The position numbers were made by a program, and so were the translations under genes. Positions 10,117 through 19,329 of a stretch of 34,503 nt of DNA are shown piece by piece. Positions within the stretch are counted from its first letter, which is position 1. Every line of letters begins with the position of its first letter. A model generated the notes under the pieces. That model had not been told where the DNA came from, searched no databases, and was given only the letters and a program-made list of their open reading frames with translations. Source of the DNA: an uncultured Woeseiaceae bacterium (lineage in GTDB: Bacteria > Pseudomonadota > Gammaproteobacteria > Steroidobacterales > Woeseiaceae); NCBI GenBank assembly GCA_902510755.1, contig CABXCS010000008.1, forward strand, positions 1-34,503, given 5' to 3'.

Positions 10117-12382
10117 GTATAATTTTTTTCTTGCTAGGCTTTCTCTTCGCTCTTGATTTTGTTGTCAGTTTCAAACCAGAAGCATTTGTATCAATGAAGA
10201 TCGATCCGCCAGTCATCAATTTACCAAACAGCAATTCATCGGCGAGCGGCTTATGAATAAACTTTTGAATAACTCTAGCTAATGGTCTTGCACCCATCTT
10301 GGCATCATAACCATTTTCCGCTATCCAAGTTCTAGCCTCAGATGTAACCTCTAGAGTGACATTTTTACGCTCTAATTTTAATTCAAGCTCAACAATAAGC
10401 TTATCAACTACCCGGCTTATAGCATACTGATCTAGAGCTGAGAATTGTATTATTGAATCTAATCGATTTCTAAACTCAGGGGTAAAAAGTTTATTAATAG
10501 CTGTTGAGCTATCCGAGGTATGATCCTGTCTAGTGAATCCGATTGAGGCGCGGCTCATTTCTTGTGCACCTGCATTAGTTGTCATTACAATAAGAATATT
10601 TCTGAAATCAGTTTTACGACCATTACTATCTGTCAACACCCCATGATCCATTATCTGAAGCAACAAATTATATACATCTGGATGTGCTTTTTCGATCTCA
10701 TCCAATAAAAGAATGGAATATGGGTTCTTTGAAATAGCATCAGTCAATAATCCACCTTGATCATAACCCACGTATCCGGGTGGAGCACCCAACAAACGAG
10801 AAACTGTATGTCTCTCCATATATTCAGACATATCAAAGCGGATTAATTCTAAACCCATAATATCAGCAAGCTGGCGTGTAATTTCAGTTTTTCCTACCCC
10901 TGTTGGCCCAGAAAAAAGAAATGAACCTATGGGTTTTGTATCATCTGATAGTCCTGATCTTGACAATTTGATAGCCGAACTTAGCATATGAATTGCTGGA
11001 TCTTGACCAAATATTACAAGCTTGAGATTACGTTCAAGAGTTTTCATAACATCTTTATCAGATACAGAAACATTTTTTGGAGGTATTTGGGCCATTTTTG
11101 CTACGATATTTTCAATATCAATCGCACGAATTCGTTGATGTTTATCGCAATTTGCACTTAATTTCATATTAGCCCCAGCCTCATCAATCACATCAATAGC
11201 TTTATCAGGCAAATTTCTTTCATTAATGTATTTACTGGACAATGTGACCGCAGCATCTATGGATTCTGGCTCATATTTAACATTATGATAATCCTCAAAT
11301 CGAGGTAATAAACCATTCAATATTTCAATAGCTTCTTCATTAGTTGGCTCTTTAATATCAATTTTCTGAAATCGTCTAGAAAGTGCTCGATCTTTTTCAA
11401 AAATACCTCTGTATTCTGAATAAGTTGTTGATCCTATACAGCAAATATCACCATTAGCTAGAGCTGGCTTAAGTATGTTCGATGCATCCATAACGCTTCC
11501 TGATACAGCACCTGCACCGATAATAGTATGAATCTCATCTATAAAAAGAATAGCATCTGGCCTTTCTTCAACTTCATTCACAACCGACTTAAGGCGTTTT
11601 TCAAAATCACCTCTATATTTTGAGCCTGCTATTAATAAGCCCATGTCTAATGAATAAATTACGGCATCACTCATAACCTCAGGGACATTATTACACACTA
11701 TCAGATTGGCCAGCCCATATGCAATAGCCGTCTTACCAACTCCGGCTTCACCAACAAGAAGAGGATTATTTTTCCTACGCCTACACAATATTTGAATAGT
11801 TCTCTCTATTTCTTTTTTACGCCCAACCAATGGGTCAATCTTCCCCTCTTTGGCTAATAAGTTTAGATTGTTAGCATATTTAGATAGTGCGCTTGTATCG
11901 GTGTTATCTTTTCTCTCCTCAAGACTCATTTCTGATCCTTGATCTATGGTGTCTCGGTCCACGCCATGAGATATATAATTAACAATGTCTAATCTTGATA
12001 TATTCTGTTTAGCCAATAAGAATATAGCCTGAGATTTCTTTTCACCAAAAATTGCAACTAATACATTGTTTCCTGCAACCTCACTTTTGCCGGCTGATTG
12101 CACATGAAAGACTGCCCTCTGAAGGACTCTCTGAAAGCCAAGAGTTGGTTGAACCTCATGATTTCTATTTTGATCAACTATTGGTGTAGAGGTATTTATA
12201 TATTCTTCTAAGTCATCTTTTAATAATTCTATATCGCCATCACAAGAACTCAATATATCAGTCACATCAGGTATATCAAGGATTGAGAGCAACAAATGCT
12301 CTACCGTAATAAATTCATGACGATTCTCTTTTGCTGTTTGAAAAGCTTCATTCAAACATAACTCCAATTCATTGTTCAGCAA
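10091..12382 (-). CDS. clpA: ATP-dependent Clp protease ATP-binding subunit ClpA, TTG start
   Basis: AAA+ unfoldase that feeds substrates, including those delivered by ClpS, into ClpP. The N-domain (about residues 1-145) is followed by two ATPase modules. D1 has Walker [10 protein letters not shown] and Walker [18 protein letters not shown]2 has GPTGVGKTE and [15 protein letters not shown]. The ClpP-docking loop is present as an IGF tripeptide in [11 protein letters not shown] place the start at TTG 12382: it aligns with the E. coli initiator Met (LNxELEL follows), and an AAGG lies nine bases upstream. A TTG at 12391 would add three residues but leaves no spacer. The C-terminus carries an extra basic tail of about 20 residues ([19 protein letters not shown]). 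It lies 22 bases after clpS, so they form an operon. Confidence 0.97.
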   Translation of the reverse strand: MLNNELELCLNEAFQTAKENRHEFITVEHLLLSILDIPDVTDILSSCDGDIELLKDDLEEYINTSTPIVDQNRNHEVQPTLGFQRVLQRAVFHVQSAGKSEVAGNNVLVAIFGEKKSQAIFLLAKQNISRLDIVNYISHGVDRDTIDQGSEMSLEERKDNTDTSALSKYANNLNLLAKEGKIDPLVGRKKEIERTIQILCRRRKNNPLLVGEAGVGKTAIAYGLANLIVCNNVPEVMSDAVIYSLDMGLLIAGSKYRGDFEKRLKSVVNEVEERPDAILFIDEIHTIIGAGAVSGSVMDASNILKPALANGDICCIGSTTYSEYRGIFEKDRALSRRFQKIDIKEPTNEEAIEILNGLLPRFEDYHNVKYEPESIDAAVTLSSKYINERNLPDKAIDVIDEAGANMKLSANCDKHQRIRAIDIENIVAKMAQIPPKNVSVSDKDVMKTLERNLKLVIFGQDPAIHMLSSAIKLSRSGLSDDTKPIGSFLFSGPTGVGKTEITRQLADIMGLELIRFDMSEYMERHTVSRLLGAPPGYVGYDQGGLLTDAISKNPYSILLLDEIEKAHPDVYNLLLQIMDHGVLTDSNGRKTDFRNILIVMTTNAGAQEMSRASIGFTRQDHTSDSSTAINKLFTPEFRNRLDSIIQFSALDQYAISRVVDKLIVELELKLERKNVTLEVTSEARTWIAENGYDAKMGARPLARVIQKFIHKPLADELLFGKLMTGGSIFIDTNASGLKLTTKSRAKRKPSKKKIIQKKAKINN

Positions 12383-12404
12383 TTTATTCAACCTTATAAT
12401 TTAA

Positions 12405-12728
12405 TTAATCTTCTTCCATCACGCACAAAAGTGGATGTTGATTCTCTTGTGCTAATTTCGTTACCTGCGCCACACGAGTTTCTGCTATCTCGAAAGAATA
12501 AACACCACAGACACCCTTACCTTTGGTATGTACATCCAGCATCACTCTTGTAGCAGTATTATTGTCCATATAAAAGACATGTGTAAGCACTTCCACTACA
12601 AATTCCATTGGCGTATAGTCATCATTAATAAGTAGCACCCTGTAGAGTGAAGGCTGCTTGAGTTCCTCAGATGATTTCTCTAAAACCACTTCACTGGTTT
12701 CTAATTCGTTGTTATTATTTTCAGTCAT
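12405..12728 (-). CDS. clpS: ATP-dependent Clp protease adaptor ClpS
   Basis: Adaptor that binds N-degron residues (Leu, Phe, Trp, Tyr) and hands the protein to ClpA. The 107-residue protein has a variable, acidic N-terminal arm (about 25 residues), used by the family to engage ClpA. The folded core follows: YRVLLINDDYTPMEFVVEVL, in which the NDDYTPM segment lines the degron pocket, then VHTKGKGVCGVYSFEIAETR. ATG start at 12728. It is upstream of clpA and in the same neighbourhood as aat, so generation and recognition of secondary N-degrons are genetically linked here. Confidence 0.97.
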   Translation of the reverse strand: MTENNNNELETSEVVLEKSSEELKQPSLYRVLLINDDYTPMEFVVEVLTHVFYMDNNTATRVMLDVHTKGKGVCGVYSFEIAETRVAQVTKLAQENQHPLLCVMEED

Positions 12729-12933
12729 GAGTCTTTATCTTTGATAACAATAGCCTAAAGTGAGAAGTAATACATTTCAATCCTTTTGATTCGAAAAGGA
12801 TGTCTTAAAATATTCTAGAAAATCCATACTTTTTAATATTTTCTCACTCAATAATATAATTCTTTGTATTAAATATCATTTGATCTCATAATTAGTAAAT
12901 AATTTACAATTTTAGGTTATAGTAAAATTTATT
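12729..12933. promoter_or_regulatory. Divergent intergenic region between clpS and gspC
   Basis: This 205-base AT-rich gap must carry promoters for clpS-clpA (leftward) and the gsp operon (rightward). No convincing -35/-10 pair could be picked out because the base composition makes TATA-like words common; TATAGT and TAAAAT occur just before gspC. The only clear structure is the perfect inverted repeat at 12780-12801, listed separately. No gene is seen in the gap; in E. coli cspD lies next to clpS, but it is not here. Confidence 0.4.
12780..12801. repeat. Perfect 8-bp inverted repeat in the clpS-gspC gap
   Basis: ATCCTTTT (12780-12787) is mirrored by AAAAGGAT (12794-12801) around the six-base centre GATTCG. 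No T-run follows on either strand, so it does not look like a rho-independent terminator. It could be an operator, or a hairpin in the 5' leader of the gsp or clpS mRNA. Confidence 0.5.
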
Positions 12934-13887
12934 ATGAAGTTAAATAAATTTAATTACACAAATCAAAATAAAACTATATTAATACAAAATATCCAAAACA
13001 AAGGCCCTTATTTTGTATCAATTTTTATCTTAATACTAATTTCTTGGCAGTTATCAAAACTATTTTGGTTGATATTTCCAATTAATAGCACATCAGAGAA
13101 AATCGACCTTCCATCATCAATGCTGACATCAAGCATATCACTAAAATCAGATGCTAATTTCTCACCGCACTCTGTGAAAGGCATATTAAAGCAAAATTTA
13201 TTTGGCAGTCCTGATAGCGTTGAAAATATGGATCAAACCTTCAACCAACGTACAAAAAACGATATCGAAAATATAAATGAAACTCAACTGTCTTTTTCGT
13301 TAAAAGGAACAGTAGCAGGTAACTACGACCTAAACTCGTATGCAATTATCGCTGATAACTCTAATGAAGAAAAAGTTTATGCCATTAATGATTCACTAAC
13401 ACCAGGGGTTACTGTTAGTTCAGTGCACGAAGATCGAATCATTATCAATAATAACAATAATTTGGAAGCATTGAAATTACCAAAAGAATTGGTAGAAAGC
13501 ATGCCTCTGATAATTCGAGATAGTAGAAGCAATAACAGAATTACGAGATCTAAAAATTCTCCTCAGAATGATACTAGTGATCTAGATTTCAGTGAATTTG
13601 GGCCAAAACTTGCTGACACCATTAGACCAACACCATATCTCTCTGATGGTCGACAACTAGGATTTCGAGTCTATCCTGGTAATAATAGAAAGCAATTCAT
13701 GTCTCTTGGCTTAATCCCAGGTGATCTAATAACGAATATAAATGGAGAATCATTACAAGACACTCAAAAGGCGATTGCAATATTCCAAAATTTAGAAAAA
13801 GATACTCAGGTCGCACTAACTATAATAAGGAATAACTCACCACAAGAGATTGTTATAAAGAGCAATCAGTTCATATCAAATAATTAA
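12934..13887 (+). CDS. gspC: Type II secretion system protein GspC
   Basis: Inner-membrane clamp protein that links the secretion platform to the secretin. The 317-residue protein has a short cytoplasmic N-terminus, one membrane helix (residues about 26-48), then a periplasmic homology region (HR, about 80-180) with the usual PHSVKGILKQNLFG start and LSFSLKGTVAGNY. A serine/asparagine-rich linker leads to a C-terminal PDZ domain (about 225-315) with GFRVYPGNNRKQFMSLGLIP followed by GDLITNING. First gene of the gspCDEF operon. The ATG at 12934 has no obvious Shine-Dalgarno sequence. Confidence 0.93.
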   Translation: MKLNKFNYTNQNKTILIQNIQNKGPYFVSIFILILISWQLSKLFWLIFPINSTSEKIDLPSSMLTSSISLKSDANFSPHSVKGILKQNLFGSPDSVENMDQTFNQRTKNDIENINETQLSFSLKGTVAGNYDLNSYAIIADNSNEEKVYAINDSLTPGVTVSSVHEDRIIINNNNNLEALKLPKELVESMPLIIRDSRSNNRITRSKNSPQNDTSDLDFSEFGPKLADTIRPTPYLSDGRQLGFRVYPGNNRKQFMSLGLIPGDLITNINGESLQDTQKAIAIFQNLEKDTQVALTIIRNNSPQEIVIKSNQFISNN

Positions 13888-13901
13888 TATAAAATCAGAC
13901 T

Positions 13902-15830
13902 ATGTTACCTAAAAAAATTACATTCCTCCTAATAATGGTTTTAACAATAACCAATAATTCATTTTCTCAAGAGCAATTAATTACACCAAATTACCTGGGT
14001 GTAGAATTACGATCTGTCATTGAAGCAGTAAGCTCAATAACTGGGAAGAACTTCATTATAGATCCTCGCGTGAGAGCTGAAGTCACCCTTCTCTCATCGA
14101 CACCAATGTCGACTGATGCATTTTATGAGGCTTTTTTATCACTCTTGCAAGTACATGGTTTTGTGGCTGTTCAAGCTGGAGAAATCATAAAAATTGTTCC
14201 TGACTCAAGCTCTAGACAGTATCCTGGTTACCCGAATCTAGAAGGGGCCGCTAATGATGATATCGTTACTCAAGTTATAAAAATTCAAAATATTAGCGCT
14301 GCTCAACTTGTTCCTATTCTCAGACCATTAATTCCTCAATATGGTCATCTGGCTGCACACAGTGGCTCCAATATGCTTATCATTTCTGATAGAGCAAATA
14401 ATGTGGATCGTATCCTAAATATTATTCAAAGAATTGATCAGTCAGATGATAGTGATATCGAAATAGTAAATTTAAATTACGCATCTGCTGCAGAAATTGT
14501 TCGTGTATTAACAGTTTTAGCTAAAGCGCCAAGACCTGATGGCTCAGCCTCTCAAATATCTCTCGTAGCAGATACTCGGACAAATAGTGTTTTGATTGGC
14601 GGTGAACAAAATGGTCGCTTAAAAATACGTGCGCTCATTGCTCATCTCGATACATCCCTAGAAGATGGTGATAGTACAAGAGTTCGTTACCTCAGATACG
14701 CAGATGCTGAAGAATTAGCTGGTAAACTACTTCAACACTTCTCTCAACAGAATAGAGGTTCAACCAATAATAGTCTAAGTGGAAGTAATGAAAATATTAA
14801 TGTGTGGGCTGATAAACAAACAAATGCCATTATCGTAAATGCCCCACCGAAAATGATGCGCTCATTAATGGGTATAGTTGATCAGCTTGATATTCGCCGC
14901 CTGCAGGTCCTTGTTGAAGCAATTATAGTTGAGATAGTGGCTGATCGTACATCAGAATTAGGTGTCACATGGGCAACAGATGGCAGTAATAGTGATAATG
15001 TTGTTGGAGTGACAAATTTCCCAAGCATGGGTTCAGGCGTTGTGCAATTAGCCGCAATTAATAACAATAACAATATTAATGTAAACCCAACAGCGCTAAT
15101 TAATGAAGGTATGTCAATTGGAGTCGGAAAAATTACTAAAGAAGGTACTAGTTTCGCAGCAATCTTGAATGCACTTGAAGGTATTGCGGATACGAATATT
15201 ATTTCTACCCCTTCCATTGTTACCACTGACAATGAAGAGGCTAGTCTAAATGTTGGTCAAGAAGTACCATTTGTAACGGGGTCTTTTTCAAATACAGGAA
15301 GTACTGGTGGCGCTATAAACCCATTTCAAACTATACAAAGAGAGCAAGTTGGAGTTAATCTAACCATCACGCCTCAAATAAATGAAGGTGACTCAATATT
15401 ACTAAAGATTTCTCAAGAAATTTCTAATATATCTCAATCAGCCACAGGTGCCGTTGATCTAATTACCAATGAACGCACTATTGATACGACAGTCATAGTA
15501 GATGATGGTGACATATTGGTACTTGGAGGATTGCTAGAAGATCAACTTCGAGAAAGTAACCAACGAGTTCCTATTTTAGGGAGTATTCCAATTATTGGAA
15601 CACTATTTAAAAGCAAGAAAACCGCGAAAGTGAAAACGAATCTAATGGTATTTATACGGCCAAAAATTCTAGAGAGTCCAGAACAAGCAACATACGAGAC
15701 TAATAAAAAATATAATTACATTAGAGACCTGCAAATAGAAGAAAATAAGAATAAGCAATTAAGAAAGTTACGCGGTCAAGATATAATTGGCAATACTGAG
15801 ATCCCAGTGCTACCTGAGATTGAGAATTAA
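13902..15830 (+). CDS. gspD: Type II secretion system secretin GspD
   Basis: Outer-membrane secretin that forms the multimeric exit channel for folded exoproteins. It has 642 residues with an N-terminal signal peptide of about 22 residues (ending TNNSFS). The periplasmic N0 domain (NYLGVELRSVIEAVSSITGK) and N1-N3 ring domains follow, with repeats such as VVTQVIKIQNI-like and NTNAIIVNAPP-like strands (here KQTNAIIVNAPPKMM). The secretin domain occupies about residues 330-585 and shows VEAIIVEI, NVGQEVPFVTGS and the late VVDDGDILVLGGLLEDQ then VPILGSIPIIGTLFKS. About 55 polar residues follow it, where pilotin-binding S domains are found in some relatives. It starts 14 bases after gspC. Confidence 0.97.
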   Translation: MLPKKITFLLIMVLTITNNSFSQEQLITPNYLGVELRSVIEAVSSITGKNFIIDPRVRAEVTLLSSTPMSTDAFYEAFLSLLQVHGFVAVQAGEIIKIVPDSSSRQYPGYPNLEGAANDDIVTQVIKIQNISAAQLVPILRPLIPQYGHLAAHSGSNMLIISDRANNVDRILNIIQRIDQSDDSDIEIVNLNYASAAEIVRVLTVLAKAPRPDGSASQISLVADTRTNSVLIGGEQNGRLKIRALIAHLDTSLEDGDSTRVRYLRYADAEELAGKLLQHFSQQNRGSTNNSLSGSNENINVWADKQTNAIIVNAPPKMMRSLMGIVDQLDIRRLQVLVEAIIVEIVADRTSELGVTWATDGSNSDNVVGVTNFPSMGSGVVQLAAINNNNNINVNPTALINEGMSIGVGKITKEGTSFAAILNALEGIADTNIISTPSIVTTDNEEASLNVGQEVPFVTGSFSNTGSTGGAINPFQTIQREQVGVNLTITPQINEGDSILLKISQEISNISQSATGAVDLITNERTIDTTVIVDDGDILVLGGLLEDQLRESNQRVPILGSIPIIGTLFKSKKTAKVKTNLMVFIRPKILESPEQATYETNKKYNYIRDLQIEENKNKQLRKLRGQDIIGNTEIPVLPEIEN

Positions 15831-15858
15831 TTAAATATCTCTAAAATGATAATTTATT

Positions 15859-17385
15859 ATGAAAATATCTAACTCATCAGAGGCAATAACTGAAAATCCA
15901 AAAAATAATATACAATCTCCAAAATTGACAAAAAAACTACCTTTTTCTTTTGTAAAGAAGCATAAAATTCTCATTAATTCAGTCACCACGAACTCTGTGG
16001 AAGTTGTTTATTTTGAGGACGTACCTCTTGAAATAATCTCCGAAACAAGAAGATTCGCAGAACGCCCATTGTCTCTAAAAAAAGTATCAAGTCTGGAATT
16101 CGATGAGTTATTACGTAAGAGTTATGAAGAAAATAGTCAGACAAATATGCAAATTGCTGAAAATATTAAGGACAATGATGACTTATTAACTGTTGCAAAA
16201 GAACTTCCAGAACAGGCCGATCTTCTCGATAGTAATAATGATGCGCCAATAATACGTTTTATCAATGCAATACTAACTGAGGCGCTTAAAAATAAAGCTT
16301 CAGATATCCATATCGAACCTTTTGAAAGTCGGCTCGTTGTAAGATTCAGAATAGATGGGATGTTAAACGAGATACTTGAAACAAGAAGAGCGATAACCCC
16401 TCTTATCATTTCACGTATTAAAGTTATGGCAAAGCTAGATATCGCGGAGAAACGATTACCTCAGGATGGTCGAATAACATTAAAAATTGCCGGCCGATCA
16501 GTCGATGTGAGAGTCTCGACAATACCTTCAGGTTTTGGTGAGAGGATAGTAATGCGGCTTCTTGATAAACAAGCGGGAAGATTGGATTTATCTTCACTGG
16601 GTATGGAATTGGAATTAATGAATAAAATCGACAAATTAATTCACCGGCCACATGGGATAATACTTGTAACAGGACCGACTGGCTCAGGAAAAACAACTAC
16701 ACTCTATGCTGCGCTTGAGAGAATAAACAATAACACTCGGAATATTATGACAGTTGAAGATCCAATAGAGTATTTGATTGATGGTATTGGACAAACCCAA
16801 GTGAATAAAAAAATATCAATGACTTTCGCAAAAGGCTTAAGAGCAATACTTCGACAAGACCCTGATGTCGTAATGATAGGTGAAATCCGAGATTTAGAAA
16901 CAGCAGAAATTGCTATACAAGCTAGTTTGACAGGTCACTTAGTGCTTGCAACATTACATACAAATACGGCAATTGGCGCAGTAACAAGACTAAGGGATAT
17001 GGGTGTTGAACCATTCTTGCTATCTTCCAGCCTTATTGGTGTTATTGCTCAAAGACTTGTTAGGGTCTTAAACGATGAGACCAAGGAAGCTTATTTGGCG
17101 AGCGCTTATGAGTGTGAAGCGCTTAAGGTGGACTATGATACACCTCCAAGTATTTATAAGAATAATACCCAGAAAGATACGGGGTATGATGGAAGAACTG
17201 GCATCTATGAGCTTATAAATGTTGATGATAATATGAAAACATTAATACACGACGGTGCCAGTGAGCGTGAATTGGAGCTTGAAGCCAGAACAAGTAGTAA
17301 AAGTATTAGAGCTGATGGAAGAAGACAAGTTCTCGCAGGAATAACATCACTTGAGGAAGTGCTTCGAGTAACTCAAGAAGGTTAG
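15859..17385 (+). CDS. gspE: Type II secretion system ATPase GspE lacking the tetracysteine zinc motif
   Basis: Cytoplasmic hexameric ATPase that drives pseudopilus assembly. After N-terminal domains that bind GspL, the conserved SDIHIEP motif and the RIDG loop appear around residue 150. The motor shows Walker A GPTGSGKTT (residues 272-280), the Asp box, Walker B DPDVVMIGEIRD and the His box GHLVLATLHTN. Family members normally have a C-terminal zinc module with two CxxC pairs. Here the first pair position reads N405-D-E-T408 and the second N435-T-Q-Q/K region ends D440-T-G-Y443, so all four cysteines are missing, although flanking RLVRVL and GYDGRTGIYEL are intact. Length 508 is normal. The catalytic motifs argue against a dead gene. 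It could be confused with PilB, but position between gspD and gspF supports GspE. Confidence 0.95.
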   Translation: MKISNSSEAITENPKNNIQSPKLTKKLPFSFVKKHKILINSVTTNSVEVVYFEDVPLEIISETRRFAERPLSLKKVSSLEFDELLRKSYEENSQTNMQIAENIKDNDDLLTVAKELPEQADLLDSNNDAPIIRFINAILTEALKNKASDIHIEPFESRLVVRFRIDGMLNEILETRRAITPLIISRIKVMAKLDIAEKRLPQDGRITLKIAGRSVDVRVSTIPSGFGERIVMRLLDKQAGRLDLSSLGMELELMNKIDKLIHRPHGIILVTGPTGSGKTTTLYAALERINNNTRNIMTVEDPIEYLIDGIGQTQVNKKISMTFAKGLRAILRQDPDVVMIGEIRDLETAEIAIQASLTGHLVLATLHTNTAIGAVTRLRDMGVEPFLLSSSLIGVIAQRLVRVLNDETKEAYLASAYECEALKVDYDTPPSIYKNNTQKDTGYDGRTGIYELINVDDNMKTLIHDGASERELELEARTSSKSIRADGRRQVLAGITSLEEVLRVTQEG

Positions 17386-17399
17386 ATTACTTCAATATA

Positions 17400-18614
17400 A
17401 TGCCAGCATTTAAATACAAAGCAATAGATCAAAATGGAATTGAGATTAGTGGCTCAATCGAGGGAGACACAGAGCGGCATGTGCGGTCTATCTTAAGAGA
17501 GAAAAAACTCATACCGCTATTAATAAAAATAATCAATAAAGAGAAATCAGGTAAATTAAGATTTAGTGTCTCAAGAAACACCCTATCTGGAGTTGAGTTA
17601 GCGTATTTCACAAGACAATTAGCCACACTCATCAAATCAGGGATACCAATTGATGAAGCATTATTTGCTATCAATGAACAAAACAAGAAACAGCATATAA
17701 GTGACATAATTCTTACAATCAGATCTAAAATACTAGAAGGATTTACTCTATCCAGCAGTCTTGCTGATTTTCCACAGTCCTTCCCGTTAATATATAGCAC
17801 AACAGTGTCAGCAGGAGAGCAATCTGGGCATTTAAGTTTAATTCTGGAGAAACTTGCCGATTTCATTGAATCAAAGCAAAAATTGAATCAACAAATTAAA
17901 AATGCTCTTATTTACCCTAGTGCTCTAATAGTAACAGCACTTATGGTTATTGCATTTATGCTTGCATATGTAGTACCAAAAGTTGTCTATATATTTGAAA
18001 ACTTTGACCAACAATTACCATTACTAACTAGAATAATGATAGCAACCAGTGATTTTTTGATAAATAACTGGCTATTGATTATAGCCACATCTTTATCTCT
18101 ATTTTTAATTGTTCGTCAAGGCCTGAAGAATGAAAAGAATAAAATCGTAGCTCATAACTCAATCCTCAAATTACCTATATTTGGCAGATTGGTAAGAAAT
18201 ATGAATAGCGCAAGATTTATGCAAACTCTATCAATTTTGACTAGTAGCGGTGTTCCAATTCTAGATGCATTAAAAATAGCATCAAATGTAATAACGAATT
18301 TACCTATGAAAAGAGCTATAGAAGAAACCACCATTCGCGTGAGTGAAGGAGAATCTATAAGTATGTCACTGTCTCAAGCAGGACTTTTTCCTTCATTAAT
18401 GATTCATATGATTGGAAGCGGAGAAAACAGTGGGCGGCTGGATGAAATGCTAGATCGTGCTACTTCAAATCAAGAGCAGGAAGTTGAAAATACGATCAAT
18501 ATTCTTCTTGGTATAATGCAACCACTAACCGTAATTATAATGGCAATGATTGTTCTTTTGATAGTCTTGGCAATATTATTGCCCATATTTGAAATTAATA
18601 ACTTAATAGCCTAG
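17400..18614 (+). CDS. gspF: Type II secretion system inner-membrane platform protein GspF
   Basis: Polytopic platform protein at the centre of the inner-membrane complex. The 404-residue protein has the two repeated GspF cytoplasmic domains (about residues 65-190 and 265-390). The first begins [20 protein letters not shown] and the second [20 protein letters not shown], each with a GEQSGHL/GENSGRL-type motif. Membrane helices lie near residues 170-195, 218-240 and 375-400. The N-terminus [17 protein letters not shown] is typical. It starts 14 bases after gspE. The operon ends here: pseudopilin genes (gspG-K), gspL and gspM do not follow, and its stop codon interlocks with that of lexA on the other strand. 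Confidence 0.96.
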   Translation: MPAFKYKAIDQNGIEISGSIEGDTERHVRSILREKKLIPLLIKIINKEKSGKLRFSVSRNTLSGVELAYFTRQLATLIKSGIPIDEALFAINEQNKKQHISDIILTIRSKILEGFTLSSSLADFPQSFPLIYSTTVSAGEQSGHLSLILEKLADFIESKQKLNQQIKNALIYPSALIVTALMVIAFMLAYVVPKVVYIFENFDQQLPLLTRIMIATSDFLINNWLLIIATSLSLFLIVRQGLKNEKNKIVAHNSILKLPIFGRLVRNMNSARFMQTLSILTSSGVPILDALKIASNVITNLPMKRAIEETTIRVSEGESISMSLSQAGLFPSLMIHMIGSGENSGRLDEMLDRATSNQEQEVENTINILLGIMQPLTVIIMAMIVLLIVLAILLPIFEINNLIA

Positions 18615-19228
18615 TGGTATGAAATATCAGGCCTTATAACACCAACTACAATCCCTTCAATCACCATTTCTTGGGTTGCTAGATCTATTTCAATCGGTGA
18701 AAAATCATCATTTTCTGGGTGCAGCCAGACCGTAGAGCCAGTTTGGCTGTAGCGCTTTACTGTAACTTCATTGTCGACTCTAGCGACTACCACTTGCCTG
18801 CTTCTAATCTCAGATGTTCTATGCACGGCAACTAAATCATTATCATAAATTCCAATGTCTTTCATGCTCATCCCCTGCACTCTCAGTAAATAATGAGGTT
18901 TAGGATTAAACATACTAGGATCAATTTTATAATGAGCTTCTATATTTTCTTCAGCTAATATTGGATTTCCAGCGGCCACCCGACCAACCAAAGGTAAGCC
19001 AATCTGCTCTCGTAAAGAATCTTTTAATCTTATTCCTCTTGAAGAACCTGCTAGTAACTCAATAACCCCTTTTCTTTGAAGTGCGCGTAGGTGCTCTTCA
19101 GCAGCATTTGGTGACTTGAAACCTAAATCATTGGCAATTTCCATACGAGTCGGTGGGATACCATATTCAGTTATGAAATCCCTTACCATCTCAAGAACCT
19201 GGTACTGTTTTGGTGTTATTTGCTTCAT
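18611..19228 (-). CDS. lexA: SOS response repressor LexA
   Basis: Represses DNA-damage genes and cuts itself when RecA filaments form. The N-terminal winged helix (residues 1-70) includes [20 protein letters not shown], then [13 protein letters not shown]. The self-cleavage bond falls at Ala86-Gly87 in VAAGNPI. The C-terminal serine protease-like domain has the catalytic pair Ser121 (GMSMKDIGI) and Lys158 (EVTVKRY). The 205-residue length is standard. ATG start at 19228, with no Shine-Dalgarno sequence in the short leader. Two LexA boxes cover its own promoter, giving the expected autoregulation. The stop codon shares bases with the stop of gspF. Confidence 0.98.
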   Translation of the reverse strand: MKQITPKQYQVLEMVRDFITEYGIPPTRMEIANDLGFKSPNAAEEHLRALQRKGVIELLAGSSRGIRLKDSLREQIGLPLVGRVAAGNPILAEENIEAHYKIDPSMFNPKPHYLLRVQGMSMKDIGIYDNDLVAVHRTSEIRSRQVVVARVDNEVTVKRYSQTGSTVWLHPENDDFSPIEIDLATQEMVIEGIVVGVIRPDISYH

Positions 19229-19235
19229 ATAATTT

Positions 19236-19255
19236 TACTGGTTAAATTAACAGTA
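19236..19255 (-). promoter_or_regulatory. SOS box 1 (LexA operator) next to the lexA start
   Basis: Plus-strand sequence TACTGGTTAAATTAACAGTA is a near-perfect palindrome fitting the gammaproteobacterial LexA consensus CTGT-N8-ACAG with one mismatch (CTGG in one arm). It lies seven bases upstream of the lexA ATG, over the expected transcription start region. Confidence 0.85.
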
Positions 19256-19273
19256 ATGTAATTATATACAGTT
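19254..19273 (-). promoter_or_regulatory. SOS box 2 (LexA operator) over the lexA -10 box
   Basis: On the minus strand the core reads CTGTATATAATTACAT, matching CTGT-N8-ACAG with one mismatch in the last base. It abuts box 1 with centres 18 bases apart, and contains the lexA -10 hexamer, so bound LexA would block RNA polymerase. Two adjacent boxes upstream of lexA are also found in E. coli. Confidence 0.8.
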
Positions 19274-19288
19274 AATATTAATTGTAAA
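19261..19288 (-). promoter_or_regulatory. lexA sigma-70 promoter
   Basis: On the minus strand TTTACA (19288-19283) is followed after 16 bases by a perfect TATAAT (19266-19261). This is close to the sigma-70 consensus, and places the transcript start near 19254, about 26 bases before the lexA ATG. Both SOS boxes overlap it or lie just downstream. Confidence 0.7.
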
Positions 19289-19329
19289 TAGCTCTTTCAA
19301 GAAAAGATATTTAAATTGCAGGCTTAAGA

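Noticed and set aside
12391..12391. TTG at 12391 as the clpA start
   Set aside because: The AAGG touches this codon with no spacer. TTG at 12382 has nine bases of spacer and aligns with the E. coli initiator.
14882..15232. 116-codon open frame antisense to gspD
   Set aside because: No recognisable motif and complete overlap with the secretin domain; a shadow frame.
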